Position numbers and translations under genes: made by a program. Below, in pieces: positions 1 to 7,100 of a stretch of 64,000 nt of DNA (its first letter is position 1; each line of letters begins with the position of its first letter). The notes below the pieces were generated by a model. That model searched no databases, was not told the DNA's origin, and worked only from the letters and a program-made list of their open reading frames with translations. Source of the DNA: MKSF01 sp037190225 (GTDB lineage Bacteria; Bacteroidota; Bacteroidia; Chitinophagales; Chitinophagaceae); contig JBBCJL010000005.1 in the NCBI GenBank assembly GCA_037190225.1, positions 1-64,000 of the forward strand, written 5' to 3'.

Positions 1-12
1 CTTGGGAACTTC
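1..12 (-). other. Edge of a further displaced RHS core/tip cassette
   Basis: Read on the minus strand, the first bases give TAG AAG TTC CCA AG. The same stop-then-AAG-TTC pattern opens the two complete orphan cassettes further right. The spacer that follows on the plus strand (to about 230) is also shared. The rest of this cassette lies outside the window, so its tip cannot be described. Confidence 0.45.
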
Positions 13-231
13 TATAACCACAAATATAATTACTGATCTGAATTGATCCACCAACTCCTTTGATACACTTATACCCGGGCTACTGCATTAGAGGTGGTTT
101 TTTGCCCTTAAAATAGAACGGGACAGGTCATAACCTATCCCGATCCGTATGCTACGATTCATTTATGATATTTGATAATCAATAATTTATAATTGAACTT
201 ACTGCTTACCAACTCCTTTGATACATTACCA
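5..231. repeat. RHS cassette spacer repeat, copy A
   Basis: This is one of three homologous non-coding spacers; the others are near 1620-1846 and 3155-3381. Each separates the immunity-gene end of one RHS cassette from the core remnant of the next. Shared blocks in order are an AT-rich start, a 17-mer CCAACTCCTTTGATACA (50-66), a GGTGGTTTTTTGCCCTTAAAA block, an inverted repeat CGGGACAGGT/ACCTATCCCG (119-142), a GATAATCAATAATTTA block, and the same 17-mer again (209-225). Confidence 0.85.
119..142 (-). terminator. Terminator-like hairpin in spacer copy A
   Basis: A 10-bp stem with a four-base loop (CGGGACAGGT, CATA, ACCTATCCCG, one wobble). On the minus strand it is followed by a T-rich tract. 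It would stop transcripts that have crossed the 123-aa gene before they reach the next orphan tip. Confidence 0.5.
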
Positions 232-271
232 ACACAAACTAAAGAAAAATAATCTGAATCTATATAGTAAG

Positions 272-643
272 TTATAGTAACTCAATTTCAACATTTTTCT
301 CCTCTGATTTTAAAATAACCTTTTTTATTTTCAGGAAGAATGTCTTGATATTTACCGTATATCTATGTTTATTTCCTAAATGATCTTGAATATAAATATA
401 TACATAAGTATTATTAAAAATCTTACCTGCTTTTGATACTGGTCTAATTTGAAATAATGTATTTTTAAAATCTCCGCTACTTAGAAATCCTACAAACTTT
501 GTTTTGAAAACTGACGATTTTTTGTTTTCAAAATAAGGATTAAGATATAAAACAAGTGCTTTATTGACAATAGATTTATAAATAAGTATATTCCCAAAAA
601 TGAATATAAATATAGAAATTATTATAAAAAAAATCACAAACAT
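272..643 (-). CDS. Candidate immunity protein of orphan RHS cassette 1
   Basis: A 123-residue protein with one N-terminal hydrophobic segment (about residues 2-24), then a beta-rich soluble part. No named family is recognised. It lies 4 bp after the stop of the orphan RHS tip at 648-1607, the usual place for an immunity gene. It aligns by eye with the 116-aa protein encoded at 3803-4153: both have an N-terminal membrane segment, a PYFENKK or PYLEKKG block, a GDF motif, and then N/R-x-TY-x-Y followed by acidic-x-x-G and a basic beta strand. Because that paralogue sits behind a related tip, a toxin-neutralising role is inferred. Very AT-rich, unlike the core genome around it. Confidence 0.5.
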   Translation of the reverse strand: MFVIFFIIISIFIFIFGNILIYKSIVNKALVLYLNPYFENKKSSVFKTKFVGFLSSGDFKNTLFQIRPVSKAGKIFNNTYVYIYIQDHLGNKHRYTVNIKTFFLKIKKVILKSEEKNVEIELL

Positions 644-647
644 AAAA

Positions 648-1607
648 TTATTTTGAAAATCCTATTTTAAAAGTTCCTTCAATACCAAATATTAATTGCA
701 TATTAACAGTAGGGTCAAAACCAATAAACCAATCTGTTACATTAAAAGAATTATCAAACTTAATAGCGCCACCTATCCCAAAAGCTCCTACACTTATTTC
801 ATGCTCAGTAACTCCTTTATAATTTTCTCCTTTGTAATTAATCCCTCCATAGTATGCTGCACCTACTCCCCAATTTACTTTATCTCCTATCTCATGTCTT
901 CCTTTGTTTGGGTCAAGACCTCTCTTAAAACTCCACTCAAAATCTGTACGTACAGTAGAATAAAAATTCACGCGTGCTTCAATACCTCGCCTTATACCCC
1001 CTCCTGCTTGAACACCATAAGACTCAGAATATCCCACAACTATATCAAAATGTTTTTTCACCCAGCCCCACACACTATTTGTTTCTTTTTCCCGAGCACT
1101 AATATATTTTCCAGCCTTATATACTCTTACTGTCTTGGTACCGAGAAAAATCGTTGGCACAGAAAAAAATTCTGTGTTCTTGCTATACCAATATGTAACA
1201 AATATAGAACCGTCTGGAGCAACACTTGCACTTCTTATAGATCCTCCTTCTTTTACCTCTTCATTCAACTGCGCCCAGAACTTCTTTTCCAGTGCAGCAT
1301 CCATCACATAATTCAACTTATTCATTCCCCACAAAAAACCACTACTACTACCGCCGCCGCCGGCATACATAACAAAGTCACCATTCTGATTGATCCCGAA
1401 CATTTTACCACCTCTACCAACAGATGAGTTAGATCCTCCCATTAACCACGCCATACGCTCCGGTGAGTTCATCAACCAGTCATTCATAGCAGCGTCCGGG
1501 GCATCCGCATACTTGGTCATCTCGCCATTAGGATCAATCATCATCCCCGGACTATTGCCCATAGCTGCATAGGGACTGAATACCTGCTGGCCGCCGCTGT
1601 ATGCCAA
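648..1607 (-). CDS. Displaced (orphan) RHS C-terminal tip, glycine-rich beta type
   Basis: The first ~30 residues repeat the end of the full-length RHS core (AYSGGQQVFSPYAAMGNSPG, then MMIDPNGEMT). A linker follows with the motif MFGIN...GGGG (about residues 69-87), then a ~230-residue tip ending in Gly-rich alternating beta strands. The only start available is TTG at 1607. The core remnant continues upstream as KFLSIGT and is preceded directly by an in-frame TAG, so this is a truncated module, not a normal gene. The last ~50 residues resemble the end of the 1514-aa protein, so the two tips appear related. Polymorphic toxin type 23, often reported in Bacteroidota RHS proteins, is possible but unconfirmed. 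It probably needs recombination with the full-length gene to be expressed. Confidence 0.7.
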   Translation of the reverse strand: MAYSGGQQVFSPYAAMGNSPGMMIDPNGEMTKYADAPDAAMNDWLMNSPERMAWLMGGSNSSVGRGGKMFGINQNGDFVMYAGGGGSSSGFLWGMNKLNYVMDAALEKKFWAQLNEEVKEGGSIRSASVAPDGSIFVTYWYSKNTEFFSVPTIFLGTKTVRVYKAGKYISAREKETNSVWGWVKKHFDIVVGYSESYGVQAGGGIRRGIEARVNFYSTVRTDFEWSFKRGLDPNKGRHEIGDKVNWGVGAAYYGGINYKGENYKGVTEHEISVGAFGIGGAIKFDNSFNVTDWFIGFDPTVNMQLIFGIEGTFKIGFSK

Positions 1608-1630
1608 GGTACCTATACTTAAGAACTTCT
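1508..1630 (-). repeat. RHS core-end duplication, orphan cassette 1
   Basis: This DNA encodes the core end from KFLSIGTLAYSGG to DPNGEMT and is homologous to 5030-5145 inside the intact RHS gene and to 3048-3165 in cassette 2. It gives a shared stretch for homologous exchange of tips. Read on the minus strand, an in-frame TAG sits just before the AAG TTC codons. Confidence 0.8.
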
Positions 1631-1846
1631 ATAACCGCAAATATAATTACCTATTCATATTAATCCACCAACTCCTTTGATACACTTGCTCCCTGGTAAC
1701 TGAACCAAGGGCGGTTTTTTGCCCTTAAAACAGAGCGGGACAGGTCATAACCTATCCCGCCCAATTTCTAAATAAAATATATCAATTTTGATAATCAATA
1801 GTTTAAGTTTAATATTATGAATCACCAATTCCTATGATACATTACC
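1620..1846. repeat. RHS cassette spacer repeat, copy B
   Basis: Second copy of the conserved spacer, between the end of the 105-aa gene and the core remnant of orphan cassette 1. The 17-mer is present at 1668-1684, and a diverged copy is at 1825-1841. The hairpin is at 1736-1759. It is closest to copy C in the middle (GCCCTTAAAACAGAGCGGGA is shared). Confidence 0.85.
1736..1759 (-). terminator. Terminator-like hairpin in spacer copy B
   Basis: Stem CGGGACAGGT/ACCTATCCCG with loop CATA. On the minus strand it is followed by CTCTGTTTT. It would insulate orphan cassette 1 from transcription coming from cassette 2. Confidence 0.5.
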
Positions 1847-1854
1847 GATAAATA

Positions 1855-2172
1855 TTACCAAGGATTACACTTCATTTTAACATATCCTATAAAGAAGAAT
1901 AAAAATATTGTTATCACAATGAGGGCTATCCGCAACCAAACTCTTTTCGTAAAAAACATTGTACCCAATGTCAACAATTGAAAAAACAAAATGCTTAAAG
2001 GATTTAAATAAAATACAAACTCTAAAATTGACAACATCTCAAGCGATAAAATTGGATTACCATTTTCATCTTTGGGTAAAAAAAATTTTAGATTGTATAA
2101 ATACAAACAAAACAAAGCCACACCTATATTTAGCAACAAAGCAATAAATGGTATAAATTCTTTCTTTTTCAT
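1855..2172 (-). CDS. Small three-helix membrane protein, candidate immunity protein
   Basis: A 105-residue protein starting MKKKEF, with three hydrophobic segments (about residues 8-26, 50-72 and 81-99) joined by short loops. It is not recognised as a named family. It begins 17 bp after the stop of the NlpC/P60-like orphan tip (2190-3122) and ends at spacer B, so it occupies the immunity slot of that cassette. A membrane-embedded protein would suit protection against a toxin acting at the membrane or in the periplasm. This is an inference from position and topology only. Confidence 0.45.
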   Translation of the reverse strand: MKKKEFIPFIALLLNIGVALFCLYLYNLKFFLPKDENGNPILSLEMLSILEFVFYLNPLSILFFQLLTLGTMFFTKRVWLRIALIVITIFLFFFIGYVKMKCNPW

Positions 2173-2189
2173 TATTATAAAATATTTTG

Positions 2190-3122
2190 CTATTTATTCC
2201 AGTTGGAGAAATTCCACCGATAAAAACCTTTTACACGATTTTGTATAAAACTAGGAGTGCTCCTACCTTCTCCATAGTGTCTGTAATAAGTTCCATTACC
2301 CAAATTATAACTACCATTTTCAATAATCTGACCACGCATTTTACCAAAACGAAAATAACCAAAATCATATTCATAGCCCGACACATTACCCTGTTTAATA
2401 TAAAGCATATCGGACGAGTAGTTTTCATAAGCCATTTGTGCATGAGATATTCTATTTCCCGCTTCATTCTGAATCAGCACAATATCTCCATTTCTGGCAG
2501 CAGTCATACTTTGCTTCTCAAGCTTAACCGTATTATAAGGGTCTGCTAAATCAGCTGCCGTTGATTTAGCAAAAACAGCCTCTCTATATCCCTCTAAGGA
2601 AGAGAATTCAGAACTTTGAGCATCATAAATCTTACCTTGAATTTTTAACTGCAATGGTAAGCCATTTGTTGCTGCATAAGCAATGACAGCAGAAAAGTTC
2701 AGGTCTTCACAGGTGAACATTGTTCCACTTCTTTCGTGTTGCTCAACGTAGGATTTCAAAAAACTTTCATATCCTTTTATTGCTTTATAGTCCCATTTAT
2801 TAGTAACTTTCCAAGCTCCATTATTACTTTTATCCGATGTATTGGCTAAATTTATCAACAATGCTGCACCTTTTGCTAAAGTCATCAGTACTCCACCACC
2901 ACCTGCAGCCATCAACATGGTCTGGTGACTATTCATACCGAACATACTTTTACCATTAGCCACCAGCTCATTATCCATAAACTCACGCGCAGCTACCGCA
3001 TCCATTCCCCCGTGGACGGCATAATCTCCATCCTGCACAGGCTCCGCATACATAGTCATCTCCCCATTAGGATCTATCATCATCCCCGGGCTGTTGCCCA
3101 TAGCTGCATAAGGACTGAACAC
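2190..3122 (-). CDS. Displaced (orphan) RHS C-terminal tip with NlpC/P60- or CHAP-like cysteine hydrolase pattern
   Basis: The N-terminus copies the RHS core end (FSPYAAMGNSPGMMIDPNGEM). The linker MFGMN...GGGG follows near residues 61-78, then a ~210-residue tip. The tip has TCEDLNFSAV (Cys near residue 136), about 80 residues later NGDIVLIQN, and then ISHAQM. A Cys at a helix start followed by GDxVxx and a downstream His is the layout of papain-like NlpC/P60 or CHAP amidases, which cut peptidoglycan peptides. The assignment is by eye. The listed start is GTG at 3120-3122. The core reading frame extends further upstream as KFLSIDPLAYSGGQ and meets TAG TAA before it, and one Gln codon of the GGQQV motif is missing. 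No ATG start exists, so the module is probably silent. Confidence 0.6.
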   Translation of the reverse strand: MFSPYAAMGNSPGMMIDPNGEMTMYAEPVQDGDYAVHGGMDAVAAREFMDNELVANGKSMFGMNSHQTMLMAAGGGGVLMTLAKGAALLINLANTSDKSNNGAWKVTNKWDYKAIKGYESFLKSYVEQHERSGTMFTCEDLNFSAVIAYAATNGLPLQLKIQGKIYDAQSSEFSSLEGYREAVFAKSTAADLADPYNTVKLEKQSMTAARNGDIVLIQNEAGNRISHAQMAYENYSSDMLYIKQGNVSGYEYDFGYFRFGKMRGQIIENGSYNLGNGTYYRHYGEGRSTPSFIQNRVKGFYRWNFSNWNK

Positions 3123-3165
3123 CTGACCACCGCTGTAAGCTAAGGGATCAATGCTTAAGAACTTC
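3048..3165 (-). repeat. RHS core-end duplication, orphan cassette 2
   Basis: Over the ~63 bases from CCCATTAGG to GAACACCTG this copy shows only about one mismatch to 5041-5104 in the intact RHS gene. A 3-base deletion (one Gln codon) follows, then more diverged sequence. The near identity points to a recent shared origin or gene conversion. Confidence 0.85.
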
Positions 3166-3381
3166 TGTTACTACAAATATAATTACCTATCTGAATTTAT
3201 CCACCAACTCCTTTGATACACTTGCTCCCCGGTAACTGTACCAGGGGTGGTTTTTGCCCTTAAAACAGAGCGGGACAGGTCATAACCTATCCCGCCCAGC
3301 TTTTAATAATAAAATATCACTTTAGATAATCAATAATTTATAATTGAACTTACTGCTTACCAACTCCTTTGATACATTACC
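3155..3381. repeat. RHS cassette spacer repeat, copy C
   Basis: Third copy of the spacer, between the lipoprotein gene and orphan cassette 2. Full 17-mers CCAACTCCTTTGATACA lie at 3204-3220 and 3360-3376, with the hairpin at 3271-3294. Its second half (GATAATCAATAATTTATAAT to GATACATTACC) is nearly identical to copy A. Confidence 0.85.
3271..3294 (-). terminator. Terminator-like hairpin in spacer copy C
   Basis: Same 10-bp stem as copies A and B, with a T-rich tract after it on the minus strand. It is the likely end of the transcript that carries the active RHS gene, its immunity gene and the lipoprotein gene. Confidence 0.55.
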
Positions 3382-3401
3382 CATTGCCAAAACATTACCT
3401 C

Positions 3402-3797
3402 TTAATTTTTTGATTCAACATGTAGGCCAATTATTTTATTGATGTTTTCTTTCTTATAAGTAATAAATACTCTTTTTTCACCACAAGATGGCATATCCAT
3501 CCAATATTCTAATTCATAATACACATCAAATTGATCATTCTTTATTTGGCTTTTTACATATTGAAAATCAGAATCACCAACATCACACTTATTGAAATTT
3601 TCATATATATCAAAAATGTATTTTTCTTCAAAAAAAACTGTATCAAAATATTTTACAACATTTTTACCTTTTTTTAAATCCAATAAAAATAAATCAGCAT
3701 TATATACAATTTCATCAACATTATATTTTCTCACATCTACCCCATTACAAGCAAATAAAAAAATACTATAAACAGCAAAGTAAATTAAAAATTTCAT
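3402..3797 (-). CDS. Small lipoprotein in the active RHS cassette
   Basis: A 131-residue protein. It starts with a short signal peptide and a lipobox (LFAC, Cys near residue 17), so it should be lipid-anchored in the envelope. The mature part is acidic and basic mixed, with two further Cys pairs (KCD and PSCGE). No family is recognised. It follows the 116-aa candidate immunity gene after only 5 bp and is followed by spacer C, so it belongs to the cassette and may be a second protective or accessory factor. Extremely AT-rich: one 60-base line (3601-3660) has 10 G/C by hand count. Confidence 0.55.
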   Translation of the reverse strand: MKFLIYFAVYSIFLFACNGVDVRKYNVDEIVYNADLFLLDLKKGKNVVKYFDTVFFEEKYIFDIYENFNKCDVGDSDFQYVKSQIKNDQFDVYYELEYWMDMPSCGEKRVFITYKKENINKIIGLHVESKN

Positions 3798-3802
3798 CTA
3801 AT

Positions 3803-4153
3803 TTATAAATTATAAAATTGAACAGAAATAGGAAGTCCATTAAAGTTATGGCTTACTTTTATTGTCGTCCTAAATTCATAACCCTCATTATCAATATAAA
3901 ATACATAATAATACGTCTTTCTATTAAATCTTGTATCATAAAAAGGATTAACTATTACTTCATCATTAAAATCTCCTTTATCTTTAGGAATTGCAAAAGG
4001 AATTCGTAAAATTTTCAAATACTGAAACCCTTTTTTCTCTAAATATGGAATCACAAATCTCCTCTCTATTCTTCTAGTTCTCCACTTAGGAAAATATACC
4101 CCAACAAAGTAGAACCATAATATGGCAGATAAAATTACTATTGCAAATATCAT
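3803..4153 (-). CDS. Candidate immunity protein for the intact RHS toxin
   Basis: A 116-residue protein with one N-terminal membrane segment (about residues 2-20), a basic patch, and a beta-rich C-terminal part containing GDFNDE and NRKTYYYVFY. It starts 11 bp after the stop of the 1514-aa RHS gene, the standard immunity position. It shares its layout and several motifs with the 123-aa protein at 272-643, which follows the other glycine-rich beta tip. A matched toxin/immunity family is therefore inferred. No named family is recognised. Confidence 0.55.
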   Translation of the reverse strand: MIFAIVILSAILWFYFVGVYFPKWRTRRIERRFVIPYLEKKGFQYLKILRIPFAIPKDKGDFNDEVIVNPFYDTRFNRKTYYYVFYIDNEGYEFRTTIKVSHNFNGLPISVQFYNL

Positions 4154-4164
4154 AACTAAATAAT

Positions 4165-7100
4165 TTAATCATTCCAACGCCAACCAACTTTGACAGCACC
4201 GGAACCACCACCCATAAGTCCAACATTTCCTGAAAGAATTCCCCCTACAAATAAGTATTTTATTTTTCCATGATCATTAAATTGCGCTTCTAACCCAAAA
4301 CCCAACACACTCATAGTGTAAATATTATAGGTATCATCAATACCCTTATTATAACCAGTACGGTAACGCTTATACTGTATACCGGTAGTACCGTATGCAT
4401 AACCCAAATCTATGTATTTTGTTTTTTCTGCAAAAGAGCCTGTTCCATTATAATGTTGAAACCCATCTTGATTATTTAAACTAAAATCATACAATATATG
4501 ATTTATAAAACCAACTGTTACTGAATTATTCGAGCCATATAACCCAACTGAAACCTCACCTTCCATACCTATGAAAAAACCAGAATTAGAAATCTTAGCA
4601 TTAGAGATTTTACTCGCTTTTTCTGCCGTAGCCCTAGGTATTACTTTAATATCCCAATGCGCTGCATCCGTTGATCCATAAGATCCACGAGTGGGACTAT
4701 AATAATGTATCTGACCATTGTTGTCGTCCTCATAATATTCAAAATCATCAGGTAATGATGCAAGGTAAGCCTTATCTTCTATCCACGTATAAATAACTTC
4801 AAAGTTGGTTAAGCCATGAGCAATAGGACTAAAGCCCGGCAGGTTGGCTGCATCAAAGAAAACAAAGTTCATCTTACCACCCCCTCCTGCACCGGAAGCC
4901 ATCACCATGTCTGTATTCATCCCAAACAACCTATTGTATTGGATCCGTTCAGAAATAGGGCCGCCTCCTAATAAAATGTGTCGTCTGGCTTCCACCGCCT
5001 CTGAAAAACTATTATCCGTCTCCGCATCTTTTGTCATCTCCCCATTAGGGTCTATCATCATCCCCGGGCTGTTGCCCATAGCTGCATAAGGACTGAACAC
5101 CTGCTGACCACCACTGTAGGCTAAAGGATCAATACCCAGGAACCGCCCTAATTGCGGGTCGTACTGCCGTGCATGGAAATCCATCCAGCGCAGCTCATTA
5201 TCCTCGATATACTCATTGCCCTGGTAACGGTGACGGTTCTCCTGATGATCCACATCACGGCTCCCCAGCGCCTTAACAGGCAGACCGTGGGGATAATAGT
5301 GCGTTTCCTCCAGCAAGTTACCCTTTTTCAGCTCCAAATACAAATTATCAAAGTAAACGGAGGTCATAGACGCATTGGAGGTCAGCACCAGCAGGTAGCC
5401 GTTAGCCTCAATGTCGATGTCTGCGCCCGTACCGATCAGGTTCCACACACCATTGCCGCCCTGCGCCTGGATGGAGCCGCTCGCGCCCGCCACCGGCTGC
5501 AGGCTCTCGTCCAGCAGCACATAGGTCAGGAAAGATCTTGGCAGGAGGCTGTCATAGCTGTCCTGCATCAGCTGGCTCATACCCTCCGTAACAGCTACAT
5601 TGCTGAAGATGCCCTCCAGGATCGTATGGTAGCCCGATTCACCCGCCTCCGGGTCTACATTGTCCTTTAAGGCATTGAAGAGGCCGTCCAGGATGTCGTT
5701 GTCCGTAACAATCGTCTGCGGCTGCACGCTGTCCGCATCTATCCAGGTCTGCGTGCTCACGTTGAAGGCATCGCCCGCCATCACCTTAAGCAGCAGCGAG
5801 GTGCCCACCGCAGTGCCTTCGGCTGCATTCAGACGCGCCACAAATTCATTCGTCGGGTCCCAGTCAGGGGAGATGTTCCGCGGACCGTCAATGTTGTTGA
5901 AGAGCAGCCGCTCCGACTGGACGCTCGATACTTCATAGGTTGCCAGGTAGTCTTTAGATACCGGGGATTTGTAGTCAAAGTCTACCACCGTACGCACATT
6001 GCCCAGGTGGTCCTTTACAAAGAATTCTTCCTTGTATTCGTTGGGGAGTTCTTTCATTACCGTACGGCCCGCAGGATGGCTGAGGTGCGCCAGCCCATCG
6101 TCCAGGTAGACCGCGTTCGAGAGGTAGCTCCGCTTTTTTTCCGCGAAGTCTCCCTCTTTGAAGTAGCCCGTGTATTCGTGCAGCTTATTCCCGGCGGCAT
6201 CGTAGATGTAACGGAAGTAGGCCCCATTGCTGTACCGGATCTCTTCAGGCTTGTTCACCAAAGGCTGGTAGCTGATCTGCTCGATGTCCTTGTTCTCATC
6301 GTGCAGCAGGTTGCCCGCGGCATCGTAGCTGTAGTCATTGTCCGTGCCGTTGCCGTCCCTGAAGTCGCCGATAGGCATCGAAGGGACAATCGTATTATAG
6401 TCTTTGACGCCCTGCAGCTTGTTGCTGGAAGGCTGGTAGGTGTAGTCCAGCCAGTCAATGAGGTAAGGGGCCGTATTCGAGGCTTCCTGCCCACGCTGAC
6501 GCATCGTCAGGATGTTGCCGTTCAGGTCATAGGTCAGGTGGCTCACCGTAAAGTCCATTTCAGTGTTGCTCCACGCGGTAGCGCCCGCCTTGCGGTATTG
6601 GTAGAGCGCTTTGGTCAGCCGACCCGTTCGGTCGTAGCTGTACCCGTAGGCATGCGCCGTCCGCCGGTTGCTGCCCCGCCAGATCATACCCGATATTTTG
6701 CCGTCATTGCGCGATTGCACAAAGCCGTAGTCGTAGCGCAGCGCCTCCCCGAAGGTCTTGGGAGTGCCCTGGAACTGGCCCGTCAGCGCGTATTGCTCGT
6801 TGATGCCCTGCAGCTGCCCCCGGAGGTTGTAGGTGTACAGCCGGTGCTCGCTCATATTGCCCAGCGTCTCTTCTTTCAGCCGACCCAGCTCGTCCTGGTT
6901 GTAGACCGCCAGCTTATGGAAGGCGCCACCGTTCTGCTGCCGCCGGAGCTCCGACAGGAAGCCGCGCGTGTAGTCGTAGGTGTAGGACAGCGCTTCCAGC
7001 TGTTCCGGGCTGTGCACCGAGCTTTCACGGCTGTTCCACACGTAGTGGAAGGTATAGTCCGGGCGACCCAGGTAGTCGTAGAGCGTACCGCTGTAGTCCC

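Noticed and set aside
696..1427. Plus-strand open frame opposite orphan tip 1
   Set aside because: It is antisense to the tip, has an unusual Cys/Ser/Thr/Ile-rich composition and no start context; the minus frame carries the RHS core remnant.
1..3400. CRISPR-like repetition of 17-mers
   Set aside because: Only two copies per spacer, ~155 bp apart, embedded in a longer duplicated block with genes in between; no regular repeat-spacer pattern and no cas genes.
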